Assembly (NCBI GenBank): GCA_033063855.1 | Contig: CP093830.1 | Coordinates: forward strand, 13,764,854-13,828,853 | Origin: Smittia aterrima | Taxonomy: Eukaryota > Arthropoda > Insecta > Diptera > Chironomidae | Reading direction: 5' to 3' | DNA: 64,000 bases | Part shown: positions 11,489 to 23,398 of the stretch, one piece after another | How the letters are laid out: every line of letters begins with the position of its first letter | Position numbering within the stretch: the first letter of the stretch is position 1 | The notes under the pieces: model-generated | What the model was told of the DNA's origin: nothing | What the model saw: only the letters and a program-made list of their open reading frames with translations | The model's database searches: none | Translations under genes and position numbers: made by a program

Positions 11489-11586
11489 CTTAACTCGTAT
11501 CAGATAAAGTAAAATTTATTAAAGTTCTAGAAATATTTAATGAAAATATCTAAGCGAAGAAAATTTGGCAAGGTCTTCTTTTAAAA

Positions 11587-12778
11587 TCAAACGGAAGCTC
11601 TTTTCAGACTAAGCGAACTCGTGACGAGATCTGTAGGCAAATATCCGTCGATTAAAAGTTGTCCATTTTCAGTTCCACTGCTTGTCCCCATGCAGTTGCA
11701 GCTGCAAACTGAATGTCTCTCATCGTTATCTGTGGTTGTGTTATTGATGAGCTTGTTGTTCGACATTGTATCGCGTTCACCTTCGTAAGTCATTACTTGA
11801 GTCTTCATCTCTTTTCTGGCGAGCTCTTCATTCTCAATCCTCATGTCTTCAGCATTCCTAAAAATTAATCAGAAAATTAGTTAAATTTCTTTAAAGAGAA
11901 GTAAAATTTCTTACATCGTCATGAATCGAAGGACGAGTAAATTAATTGAAGCAGCAACGACTGCCAATCCGAAGAGAATGAAAACTAACGATAAAGCAAC
12001 GTATCCAGGATTTTTAGTCAAAGCTTTATCGTTTTGAAGAGCAACATAGTCACCAAAGCCAATTGTAGTTAAAGTTACTGCAAATTATTGAAAGCGAGTT
12101 AGTAAATCTTTCATTTCTTTTCGAAGGAGAACTTACCAAAACAATAATAAAACGAGTCAAAGTATGACCAGCCCTCGTATTCCGAAAACACAGCAGCTCC
12201 AGTAAGAATTATGATCGATGACAAAAAACCAGTTGCAGCCATCAAATTAATTTCTGTCGCTTCCGTGTGAGAACATTTCATGAATTGCTTGAAACGTCGA
12301 ATTATGACTGAAGCGAATTTATTCAAACGTTCACCAATACTTTGGAACATTACGAGTCCAAGAGGAATCCCGACCATTGCGTAAATCATGCAGAAAGCCT
12401 TTCCAGCGTTTGTGTTTGGAGTACTGTGTCCATATCCTATCATAGCCAAGACCACTGTGGCAAAGTAAAATGCTCCAGCAAACTTCCATTGTGGACCAGC
12501 TTTGTGCGGTTTGTTTTCAATAACAACAATCTCGAGCATTCGATAATCTTCTTCCGACATGTTATATTTCCTATTGAAATTCTCTTTTGCTGTTTTCAGG
12601 AACTCCCATCGTGTTGCTTCCGTTTCTGACTCGAGACGATCGAATACTGCAGCGCCAACTAAAAGGTAAGTGAAAGTGCAAACGACCTGTTGAAGAATTT
12701 TCGAGATTTAGCTAAGAAGAATTTTTTGAGAATTGCGCAACAAACCAATGACAATGTCCTGATGTTCTGTCTTTTCAT
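11587..12778 (-). CDS. TASK-like two-pore-domain potassium channel
   Basis: Coding exons complement(join(11587..11857, 11915..12077, 12137..12686, 12746..12778)), 338 residues. The first exon encodes MKRQNIRTLSL, which leads into VVCTFTYLLVGAAVF (TM1), as in insect TASK channels. The pore 1 filter reads AMIGYGH (residues 92-98) and pore 2 reads TTIGFGD. TM4 is followed by VLRFMTMNAED and a cytosolic tail of about 90 residues. K2P channels are dimers that set resting K+ leak. His98 sits where the TASK pH-sensing histidine lies. The usual filter threonine at position 93 is methionine here, which could reduce or alter conduction. The rest of the fold looks intact, so decay is not indicated. Confidence 0.92.
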
Positions 12779-13077
12779 TCTTAATGTACACAACGATGGA
12801 TCTCCGTCATGAACCATTGATTGCTCTTGAAGCTTATAATGAAGACAAAATTCAAATCTTCACCTAGATATTTAGATTTCTTGTTCACTTTTTAACTTTT
12901 GACTGATTTCCATCGATTTTCATCTCGCGAAATATTTTGTGATAAGAAACCGATTTTTGTCACATGCGCAGTGAGCATTTAAATCAGAGATTTGAAGTTC
13001 AACGGAATTAAATAAGAGTCGATTACTGTTTAAACTATTTTTAATAATTCAAAAGAATCTAAGTCAACATGAAGTGA

Positions 13078-13974
13078 TTAGGCTTTTGTTGGTAGGTCTC
13101 CTTCACCGAACAAAGGCTCATAATCTAGTTTGTAATGTTCAAAGACATAAGGAAGTCTCTCCGTGGGATCAGTGCTCCAATGATGAATCCTGCACTTTAC
13201 TTTTGCCTTCTCTGTATTATTAATTGTGACAGTAACGTAGAATATTTTGCCTTGCTTCATGAGATCAGGTCCAGTGATCTTCTCTTTTGGAAGTTCGATT
13301 GAACTATCGTGAAGAATGTTGACTCCCGCTTTTCGAAGAGATGCTCTGATGTGCCACGCTTCCAATTCCCAAGGTTGATCCTTATTCATGACGATTGAAA
13401 AAGTTTTCCATTGCAGCAAGTTCACAGTCTAAAATAATTTTTCGAAAGCTTAAGTAAAGAGCTTTTAAGGTTACACAAAAAAATATTTGAGCTTACGCGC
13501 TGGGCAAACGGTGAGCTATGCTTTTCTCCATCATCTTCAGCCGCTTGTTGAGCAAACTTCTCGACATTCTGTGGCGTTACATAAGTTGCAAGTTGAGGCA
13601 GAAGAAGTTTGTTGTAAGCGAAAGTCGGTGTGACATTCACGACTTCGCCTTTTCGTCCGACTCCTTCAACATAAGATGTTAGAATCACATCAACGTTCGG
13701 CTTCTTCTTGACATTTGTATCTTCAATAAGATCATAGTTAAAATGACGTCCACGAAGCTTCGAAATTCTTTGATTCTTTTTCGCAAGATTTGGTTGAGTT
13801 CGCCGCTTCAAAATAAATGTTGTCTAAACGAAAAACAAAGATTTTTAGGGAAATCCTCAATAATTCGACGTTTGATGAAGTTACCCTGAGTTGCTGGACG
13901 TTGAGGTTGTTGGCATTAAGAAATGGACAAGCTAGTTGCTTGCCAACTCCGATATTTAATAAATTTCTCAACAT
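13078..13974 (-). CDS. mRpL9: Mitochondrial large ribosomal subunit protein bL9m
   Basis: Coding exons complement(join(13078..13428, 13497..13823, 13885..13974)), 255 residues. A mitochondrial leader (MLRNLLNIGVGKQL) is followed by TTFILKRR and the bL9 core VILTSYVEGVGRKGEVVNV...AYNKLLLP. Junction frames all agree. The bL9 core is the part that contacts 23S-type rRNA in the large subunit; the C-terminal extension is typical of animal mRpL9. The protein acts in mitochondrial translation. Confidence 0.92.
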
Positions 13975-14114
13975 TTTATGTTTTTCTTTTGCTGAGGGGA
14001 AAACACTGAAAAGAAAATATTTGTCGAAACTTTTAAAATCGATGATCAACTGAAATATTAATTTCTTTTGATTGAGTTTCAAGTAATTTTCTTTATTCAA
14101 GTTTTTGATGTCAA

Positions 14115-14375
14115 TCAATTGAATATTTCATATCGAAATACGAAGATTTCCATGAAGTGGCAAGATTGAAATTCTTGGCACATGAAGAGAACTTTCTTGT
14201 CCAAGTTTAATTTAGTCGCCTTTAGAAGTTCTGCAGCCTTCATCTCCTGATTCTTCTGGTACTCGATCCTAAATCGCTTTTCCTCTTTGACTTTCTTTGC
14301 GTAGAAATTGATGATTGAGAAAGCAAGAAGAAAAATAAAAACTGAATAGATCGACTTGTATCCGCTTTCGCTCAT
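14115..14375 (-). CDS. Small single-pass membrane protein, unknown
   Basis: An 86-residue frame from the ATG at 14375. It begins MSESGYKS, followed by a hydrophobic helix (IYSVFIFLLAFSIINFY, residues about 8-25), then a lysine/glutamate-rich amphipathic stretch (AKKVKEEKRFRIEYQKNQEM). This layout is common in small mitochondrial or ER membrane factors. The last 20 residues (CQEFQSCHFMEIF...) are less protein-like, so a 3' splice site could have been missed. No family recognised. It lies about 140 bases upstream of the mRpL9 start, same strand. Confidence 0.5.
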   Translation of the reverse strand: MSESGYKSIYSVFIFLLAFSIINFYAKKVKEEKRFRIEYQKNQEMKAAELLKATKLNLDKKVLFMCQEFQSCHFMEIFVFRYEIFN

Positions 14376-15480
14376 CCTGAAAGTTTCTTTCAAACTGAAA
14401 GGTTCATTACATTTTCACTTTCAACGAAAATCTCTTATGAATTATAAATGTGAGAAACCAACGCAATTTAAACTTTTAAATGACAAGTTTCTATTTCTCC
14501 CCCTTCGCTGATCGACTGTCGAATATTTACAAAAGAAAAAATGTTTTCAAAAATAATTTCAATTTTGTTTTTTCTTCAAGTCGCGTGTTAGTTTCATTCT
14601 CAATTATCGTTTAACTTCAATTAAAAGTGATTGGAGATTCATAATAAATCGAGGGTTTGTGTGTTTTAATTCATTTTAATTCATAATTTCGCGATGAAAA
14701 AAATCTCATCCCAAGTAAGCGCCAAAATCTTTAAGAGCAAGAAAAAGAAGAACAAAGCAGTTATCGATTTTTTTGTCTCGTCGCTTTTTGTTTTGTCTTC
14801 GCTAAGTTGCTTTAGGCGCATCAACAAAAAGGATAAGAAAATTACAAGAAAACACCTGTTCTCCGAATCAAATCGCATCTGCCTTCGTTTGTTGCGTCGA
14901 TCGCCTTTAATTGAGCCTCATTGAGACAGATGCACTTTTACTCGAAAAAATTTTACGTAGACTTTTGAACTCGACCAGCATGAAAACAAAAAATTAAATG
15001 CGACGTACAAATTATGGCCCTGGCCAGACGACGACTCAATATGCACGACGACATTGTACTCTATGACTAATCACATGGAAATGCATAAAACACATAAAAA
15101 TCCGGGAGCATAAATCGAAACTGACGACGACCCGCTTGAACCGCCTTTAAGCAATCACAACAACCATTGATTAGTCAATTTGTCGTCCCTGCCTGGCACC
15201 GCCAGATTCTCATTAGCTCGTGCTATCAAGATAAACGATAATTATTCGTCACCTTAAAGTCCCAACAAGAAAAAGTCCCAAATATCCTTTATCTTATTCT
15301 CTTGTTCATTACTCCTACACGCACACACGACTCTTCGAGAAAAACGTGCGGTTGCTTGGCAATGTGAAACCCCATGCAGTCGACTGTATGTGTTTATTTT
15401 TTTGGTAATTCCGTTTGTTGTGTTTCTCATCGTGTTTTCTTCTCTCATCAGTTTCAGTTTTAATTCTATCGTCAGTCGAG
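14376..15480. other. Intergenic region upstream of adaptor gene
   Basis: No gene recognised. A less AT-rich block at about 15000-15240 (for example ggccctggccagacgacgac and tccctgcctggcaccgccag) stands out from the background and contains ataa/agataa words. It may be cis-regulatory for the PH-like adaptor that starts at 15481. Confidence 0.4.
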
Positions 15481-18400
15481 ATGGACGCATTATCGTCATT
15501 AATGGAAGTAAAGCTGGATATTCGCGAGAAGCGAACAGAGTGGCTTCCTTTAAGAGTGAGTTGTGCAAATATTCTGAGCGATGACAGTTTATTAATTTAT
15601 TTTGTTTCGATTAGTCGTGGACTCGCTGTTATATCAAAATCGAAGCAATCAAGTGCTTTCCTTGTTACATAAAAATTACATTTCACAAGACAGTCAACGA
15701 GAATGACACTGGGCTAGTGTTAAGGATCAACATTCCCGGTTTGGAGATATATCCGGTAAGTTCATTCATTTCTTTTTCTTATCAAAAAAAATTCGATCGC
15801 GACAATCAAAACAAATTCATTGGAAATAATGTTGAAGGCGCCGTGAAAAATTCTTCGCCTTAATAACGATAACAGTTTCTTATCGGAGTGTTTTTACCTG
15901 CACACGAAGCAATTCGTCACTATGACGTTGGTTTTTCTTCTTACCTGTCGCCAAAAAACTAAAACTGACTGCACGCCTTCAAGCAATGTACAAATCGTTT
16001 TCTATTAAACAACTGTAGTTTTTAAACTCGAGTATTCTGGGGAATCTCACTGCTTATCGCTCTCGATTAATTTTTAAACGATGACGTTTGAGTTTTTTCC
16101 CAGAATCCAAAAGTCGTAAAATAATTTTCTCTTCTCATCGTTGATGTCTGTTCGACATAGGGTTTATCTCTTTTTTCGTTTTGGATGTTATAATATAATT
16201 GTCGTCTGTGCTTAGACCTTTTATTATTCTTCAAGTTATTTTTGAAATGACACAGAAAGAAATCAGCACTTGTTTACTCGAAGTAGATATTTTGTCTTCG
16301 AGCGAGGGTGATAATTGTTTTGATGAGAACTCGAAGAAGCCTTGGAATTTTGTTTGATGAATAATGATATTTAGCAATAACAACAGCGATATAAACGTCT
16401 GGTTGAGATTATGCAAGTTCAATATTCACAAACAGACTCATAAATGCCTTCAGGATGATGATTCAATGTTTTGCTGCACCAAAAGAAATTTTGTTTTCTA
16501 AAAATAAATCATTTGGTGAGCGCCTCTCATTGGATTTTCTGAGGAATTGTCAGCTATTAAAAATATCTTTTCCATTGTAATCGATCACGACGTTGAAGCA
16601 GCGTTTGCTACATCATCGTAAACAATCTTTTGGCAAGTTCGAGGTAGCGTTCAACCACGATGAAGCTATTTTTATAAAGCCGGAGCCTTACGTTGTCTTC
16701 GTAAACAGCCAGACCATATGTTGACTTCTGTTTTGTTAGACCACAAAAAAAAAATACGTCATATTTGATAGCGTGCTCCTCTGTTGCTATGTTTTCCGAA
16801 GAAGACACTAATTGTTATTTACATTTTCGTCTGCTCTTATTCAACAGGTGAGGTCGAGAACGAAAGATTATGCCTACGGACTTTACTGGAAACAGAACAG
16901 AAAAAATTGCATCGCGTTCTTCTCACTCGACTCAAAGCTAAGCATGGAAGCTCATATGCGATGGGTCGATTGTCAGATTCAGAACCTCGAAACATATCGC
17001 AAAGGTAAGAAAAATTTATTTTAAGATCAACAATGAGATTGTTGACGTTTTCTCCAAAGAGTAATCTGCGTCATAGTTAATTCTCATGTTCAAGATATTA
17101 AACGAACGATAAATACAACGCAAATTCGTCATTTTCTTCTCTCCACAATAAACATTGACGGAGTTTCGAGAGCGACGTCGGAGTTCTTCATGAGAGAAAC
17201 CCGTAAACTTAACTTTTTCAGTCATGACGTCGCTCACGTACAATCGCTAGATAAATGTAAACATCAAATGATATTTTCCAATCGCTGTTATGTCGGGGAT
17301 TTCGTTTGACACTCTATTTCCTCACATTTCGCGCGACAACTTTATGAGAGAAAATACACAAAACCACAACAAAATCCCATTAATTATTAGCCTTCGTCAT
17401 GTGAGAGAGTCACATGTGTGTCTAATCAATTACCACTGAAAACGATTTCACGTGCCTACAAAAATTTCTCACAGCTATTGTTTTTATTTCCAACAGAAAT
17501 CTTGCAAAGCAGTCGCTGCAGTCGAACTGAGCAAAGTCTACTCGAGGCAGAAGATTCTGGTATTTATCAGAATATGAATGAGACGTGTGCGATGAGAGAT
17601 GTTAATGATACTTTGGGTCCGCTGCCACTTGTCCCTGGTTCCTGTCCCGAGTCTGATAAAAATAATTGGTCTAGTCGAATGTCGAACATGTCAGGGATTT
17701 ACGAAGAAATCATCGATCCAAAGAATAGGTTCGAATTAAAATGGTAATAAGACCGACAAGCTTTACAATGTTGTTCAATCTTTTTAGATCAAAGAACGCA
17801 CGTGGCTCTGGGATTTACGAAGAAATGCGCTTAAATCGACCGGAGTCTAGTTCATCTCCGCCTCCATTACCGCCTCGAACGCGCAAAAACACTGACTGCT
17901 CAAGTCTACAGCGTTCTTACACAACACCTGAAAGTGAAATGGTTAAGAAGAAGTGGAACCTATTCGAGAACGTCTTTGGAAAATCAAAGCGTTTGGAGAC
18001 TAAGAAAAGAATCAGAGTCGTTCAGCCGCAGCCTCGTGAGCTTACATTACTCAAAGCGAAGCGAAATAGCTTCTCAAGTCCAGATCTCTCACACCTCGAT
18101 GTCAGCTCAAGCAGCTTAGAAGGCGTCAATTGCTCGTTTGATGATGAAAATCTTAAAAATATTAGCTCAAGCAACTCCTACGAGCTGGATCATTTGTGTG
18201 AAGAGCCAGAATATGAAGGCAACAACATTACTCAGAATATCAAACCAAATTTCGAGCTGAAGCTCGTCCACGACATATCCTCAGTGAATCTCATCGTGAA
18301 TGAAAGCTGTTGTTCACCACAATCACAACCAGCATCAAGCCCGCCGGGTTATCTCGAAATGCGACCTGGAAAAGGGTTTGACTTACAAAAGGTTGAAGAA

Positions 18401-19195
18401 CTCGACCTTAAAATCAAGAATGATGTTCTATATCGTCTCAAGTATTCATTCGACAGTCCAATCAACTATAAACGAGAGTCGGATTACGATCAACTTCCTC
18501 CAGCGCGTGAGATTATTTATCTTAACGAAAGAACTAAAGTCGTTGAACCTCATTATGTTTGTATGACGAAAGCTCCACTATCAAATGAAAAAGCACAAGT
18601 GACAAAGATTGAGGAGCCGGTTTATATGCCAATGAATCATGTTCCAATTGTCATCGTCAATTCACTGCCAACTGTGTCGAGCAATCACGTTGAAAGTACA
18701 AATAACAGCTGTGCAAGAACTAAACGTCATTCAGTCGACGATAAAATTTCCTCTTATATTCCAAATTATGACGTTCCCGTCAAGTGCAACGGTACATCTC
18801 ATGTGAGAAGCTCAACATCAGAAGGCGTTGTGCTGAGAAAAGTTCCGATGAAAACTAAGTCACCTGAGTCAATAACAGCTGCTCAATCAAACAATGGCAA
18901 AGTCCCGTCACGAAAAGCAATGCGAATGGGCTCATTTAATATGAAAAGTGGTAATGACAATAATAACAATACTGCTCCTGAAGTCACGAAGAAATACGCG
19001 ACGATCTCACGCATCAATGTATCAAACTGTCCAGATGAGAATCGCCTCTTGCCAAGTGTCAAAAAGTCAGGATCCATCTCACCAACTAGCATCAAACGAT
19101 TTACATCTCTACCACGATTCAAGAAAATTGACTTTTCACCGCTTCGTCTAAAAATATCAAGCGTGCTTCAAAGAAATAATTCTGGAGGATGTTAA
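15481..19195 (+). CDS. PH-like-domain adaptor with tyrosine and proline motifs
   Basis: Coding exons join(15481..15555, 15615..15755, 16848..17004, 17497..17728, 17788..19195), 670 residues. Residues 1-124 look like a PH/PTB-type beta-sandwich ending in a helix (SMEAHMRWVDCQIQNLE). The rest is probably disordered. It holds GIYQNM (Tyr148), GIYEEI (Tyr193), GIYEEM (Tyr212), PGYLEM, HYVCM and YMPM, plus a proline stretch PPPLPPRTRK. YEEI suits Src-family SH2 domains, YxxM suits the PI3K p85 SH2 domain, and PPLPPR suits SH3. The inference is a docking adaptor downstream of a tyrosine kinase, built like the IRS, Dok and Gab families but not clearly any of them. The basic C-terminus (FTSLPRFKKIDFSPLRLK) is conserved-looking. 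Long introns 2 and 3 may be regulatory. Confidence 0.78.
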
Positions 19196-20115
19196 TCGTA
19201 CAAAAAAAGCTAAAGAAATTTGTCCATATCAATGTCGCCACCGTTCATATCATGACTGAATATCGAATAGTAACAGCATAAATCAATGCTTCAATCAAAT
19301 GCCTTTTTGTCAATGTCAGTCGCTCAATTAAGCATCGTCGTAAGATAAGTAGCATAAAGCACTAGACTTAAATATTGATATAAGCTTTCTTCATTTTGTT
19401 TTCATATTTTTGGTTTTCGTTCCATGTCAGTGCTGTGATGCAAAAGAAAATTGCGCAAACTCGCTCGAATTTATTTGAAATGTGTCTTGAAAGTTTATCT
19501 TTTTTTCTTTCTCTGTTTTTGGCTCTCAGCTTCAACTGCTTCCAACTTTCAAAAACAATTTTTATTTTTTTCTATTTTGTTTTGACATCTCGAGCGAGTG
19601 AAGAGAAATTGAAACGTTGCTTAAATTTGTTGCTTATTTCTAAAAAAAAACTGAATCAATACTTTTGTACTTAGCATTAACATTAATATTCTTGATGAGA
19701 GTTGTCAAGAATTGGAATGTAAATTTTAATTTTCTTAGCTTGAAATTCGCCGAGCTTAATCGCAAGAAATTAAATTATCATCTCTGTTCCAAATCTCAAA
19801 TGATGTTTTACGCAATGACAGTATTTATCACTGGCGATATAATTCAAAGATTTCAATTTGCGAGAAGAATAAAAATAAAATAATTAAATCGTAAACAAAA
19901 AGTATTTTTAATAAAAAAAAAATGTTTTTCAGGAGATTGAATCGTGAAAGCTTCTGTCCGACCTGCAAAAAGCTTTTTACTATCTAATCTGCAGAATCAG
20001 TCATTAACTCATGGAAACGAGCAATTCTCTCATTAATTGATAAGATAAAAAATAAAAAGCGAAAACCGATGCTCTCCCTAGAGACTTCATTCAGTCGTTA
20101 GACGAGTCTTCAACT
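19196..20115. other. Intergenic region, no gene recognised
   Basis: About 0.9 kb between the adaptor stop and the glycosidase start. Frames here are Phe/Leu/Lys-rich readings of AT-rich DNA without family resemblance. The glycosidase leader lies near 20080-20115 (attcagtcgttagacgagtc looks like an initiator region). Confidence 0.5.
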
Positions 20116-22286
20116 ATGAAGATTGATCCAGGAAGCAAGTGGTTTATTACACTTTTCACAGTTGTTGTTTTAGGAACAATTGGTTTTCTAATCGCTTCTA
20201 TTTTCATTGATTTCACGGGAGACGTGGAGCTTAAAAAAATCGAATTTAAACGATCACACTTCTGGATTAACCTTAAGCAGCAGAAGAGCGATAAGCGCTA
20301 TATCGTTGAAGTTTATAATGGTTTGATAATTTGTTGATAATAAATGAGTTGATAATAAAATAACAATTATTGCGTAACAGAAGAGGAGCTCCTTCAAAAT
20401 GTCGTATTAGGAACAGACTTTGGTGTCCGTAAGCCGGAAGTCGTTGAAGTCACAAATGGATGGAAGATTCGATCAAACGAAAACAATGAAATTTCATTTA
20501 TTGTTGAAATTGATGATGAGAACTTCGCTTCGCTATCTGTGAATAGAAAAATTACAAGCAATGAAACGATCGTTACCGATTGTCTTGATTTAGATCCTGA
20601 GAATCTTAACTGGTACGGAGGACCTGAGCAGATGGATCAAAGATATCCAATTCAAAAGTTTGAGTTCAGTAATTACGCTTACATCACGAAAGAACTTGAA
20701 AGTGCTGCGATAATGGAACGCTATTGGTTGTCGTCCAATGGTTTCTTCATTCTATTCGATTACGAAGCTCCTTTGTTCATTGATCAAAACAACGGATCAG
20801 ACACAGTCGATCGAATTTGCTTTACTGGCAAGAAAGCTCTGCCTTATGATATTCACACTAACCAGTTTGTGTTCAATTACAAAATCGGAGCTGCAGCGAA
20901 CGCACGTGAAACTCACCTCAACGTCATTAATCGAATTCTTGGTAAGCCATCACAAATCCCAGATGAACGATTAGTTCGTTACCCAATTTGGAACACATGG
21001 GTTCGTTATGGTCGCCCAATCAATCAAGGGATCATCTCCGATCTCGCACAAGAAATTATTGACAATGGATTCAAGTACAGCATAATTGATATCGATGACT
21101 TCTGGGAAGATTGTTACGGTAAACTCTTCAATTGAATTACAGAAAGTGTAATCAATATAATCTTTATTCTTATCAGGTTCGTTGAGTGTCAACCAAACAA
21201 ATTTCCCTCAACTAAAAGAACTGACGACGGATTTAAATTCAAAAGGATTCATTGTTGGAATGTGGGTCAATCCTTTCATCAACAAAGACTGTGAGCCTTA
21301 CTTCAGTTACGCGAGAGACAACGGTCTTCTCGTGAAGTCGCATTCGGGAAGCACTGACGTCTCTTGGTGGAACAGTCAAACAAACGGAGCCAGTCACATC
21401 GATTTCACGAAACCTGAAGCTCGAAGCTGGTATCGAAGTCGATTGGAGGACATTCAAAACACTTACGGGATTGATATTTTCAAGTTTGATGCTGGAGAAA
21501 CGAGTTGGATTCCAGAAGATCCAATTTTAGTTGGAGATCCAAACCTCACTCCAAGTCAAATCACGAGAGCTTTTGTTGAGCTTGCAAGTGATTTCGGAAA
21601 TAAATTAGAAATCAGAACTGGCTGGGGAACTCAGCATTTAGACGTTTTTGTGAGGATGTTGGACTTTGATTCGAGATGGACAGTTGATAACGGTCTTAAG
21701 AGTTTGATTCCGACACTCATCCAGTTCAACATGAATGGTTATGTCTTCGTATTGCCAGACATGATTGGAGGGAATCGTTATAACAACGACGTTCTCGATA
21801 AAGAATTATTCATCCGATGGCTTCAAGCTTCAGTGTTTATGCCAGCTTTGCAGTTTTCTGTCGTTCCTTGGGACTTTGACGCTGAAACTGTTTCAATTTC
21901 AAAAAGTCTCACTGAGCTTCACGAAAAATATTCTGATTACATTTTAGAGCGATTCACACTTGCAACCTCAGAATGGTCTCATCCAGTTAATCCTCCAATC
22001 TGGTGGCTTGATCCAACTGATAAAGAAGCTCAAGAGGTTGCCGATGGTAAGAATCTTTTAATTCTAAAACTTTAGTGAAAATAATTTAAAATCTTCAGAA
22101 TATTTGCTCGGCGATTACATTCTCGCTGCTCCTGTGATTGAGAAAGGTCAAACTTCAAGAGATATTTACTTGCCAGCTGGAAACTGGACCGACGGGAACA
22201 CTCTCGAACTTCACGTGGGCAAGAAATGGATTCGGAATTATCCAGCGCCGCTTAATGTTCTTCCTTATTTTATTCGTGAAACTTAA
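20116..22286 (+). CDS. Glycoside hydrolase family 31, MYORG-type
   Basis: Coding exons join(20116..20320, 20381..21118, 21177..22046, 22099..22286), 666 residues. A short cytosolic N-terminus and one membrane helix (FITLFTVVVLGTIGFLIASIF) suggest a type II membrane protein facing the ER or Golgi lumen. The GH31 barrel shows YPIWNTWVRYG, the nucleophile motif KFDAGE (Asp about 419), RTGWG, an LDFDSRW segment where the acid/base Asp is expected, and LPDMIGGN. Family members of this branch act as alpha-galactosidase/alpha-glucosidase-like enzymes on glycoproteins; the insect substrate is not known. Catalytic residues look intact. A polyadenylation-type aataaa follows the stop within about 10 bases. 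Confidence 0.92.
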
Positions 22287-22382
22287 GCGAGAAATAAAAG
22301 TTTGTTTTAGTTTCAGTAATCATTGGCGAGTTCTTCATTCAGAAAATAATTTTTTGAGAGTTGAAACTAAATTAATTACAAA

Positions 22383-23030
22383 ATGGTTATTTACAGCGAA
22401 AGATTTCCAGTTGAAGCTGAGAAAATAGTTGCTTACGTTAAAAAAGCAATTAGTGATGAAGCTCTGCAAGACTCAGAATTGTCGATGAACAATCTTCCGG
22501 TTCAATCAATTTACGAAATACCACGAAAGAGAAGCTTTGTCGATGTGATTGAGGATGTAAAGGAAGACAACGCGAAGATCTTGGATGACTCAAAGAATAT
22601 GAAAGAAGAGATTACTGAACTTCATGATTTAATTCAAAACTTCGACAAGCTTGATTTCTCGTCGAGTTACATAATTCAAGTGATTAAGAAGAAAGACGAG
22701 CGAGTCAAAAGTGAGATCACAGCAAGCGAATCCGTTCTTTCATTCATCTCAGATGAAAGTTCTTGTCGATTGCCGTTTGCCGAATCATCTTCGTCTACGA
22801 TAGTGCCAAAGAAAAAAACTCCTTACACGAATCTTAATCAGAAACCATCTGAGCCCTCGAAAAGTCTCAAATTGCCGGCGAAAAGTTCTTCGTTCACCAA
22901 AATCAAAAGAGCTCCAATCCCAACAACTCCAAGTCCTTCCGTCCAACGAATCTTACAAGAAGCTAAAGAAAAACGAAAGAAACCTAAAATTGAAATTCAC
23001 ATTCCTGTTGTTGATCTAAAATTCTCTTAA
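22383..23030 (+). CDS. Coiled-coil/basic small protein, unknown
   Basis: Single-exon frame of 215 residues, ATG at 22383, about 95 bases after the glycosidase stop. Residues 1-110 are charged and probably helical (KNMKEEITELHDLIQNFDKLDFSS). The middle is Ser/Pro/Lys-rich, and the C-terminus is strongly basic (EAKEKRKKPKIEIHIPVVDLKFS). Codon content and length make it a believable gene. The layout recalls small kinetochore or microtubule-binding subunits, but no family is recognised. Confidence 0.62.
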   Translation: MVIYSERFPVEAEKIVAYVKKAISDEALQDSELSMNNLPVQSIYEIPRKRSFVDVIEDVKEDNAKILDDSKNMKEEITELHDLIQNFDKLDFSSSYIIQVIKKKDERVKSEITASESVLSFISDESSCRLPFAESSSSTIVPKKKTPYTNLNQKPSEPSKSLKLPAKSSSFTKIKRAPIPTTPSPSVQRILQEAKEKRKKPKIEIHIPVVDLKFS

Positions 23031-23398
23031 ACTTTAAACTCAGAAATTCTCATGAATGAAACTTTATTTATAAAATAATTTTTTTCTTTAACATTTTGAT
23101 CGACTAAAAAACATTTCAACAAAGCACTTGGCTCAAAAAATTCAAACATCTAATTTACTTTTACTTTGGAAGCATTGGACTGATTGATAAATGTGATGTG
23201 CGATCAAGCCAAATTTAGACAATCGACTATAGATTTCTGTTTGAGGCAATGAGTCGATTGTTGTAGATTTAAGTTTCGCGATTCTAAATGGAGTATCAGA
23301 CAAACATGATTAACTTGACTTGCAGTCGATTTCTTCAACTATTCTAATTAAAAAAATGTGTTAATCATTAAAAATGCTCGAGAAGCTTATCAGGTTGT
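23031..23398. other. Convergent 3' region
   Basis: Sequence between the stop of the coiled-coil gene and the stop of pyruvate carboxylase. It should hold both 3' UTRs. Nothing else seen. Confidence 0.5.
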
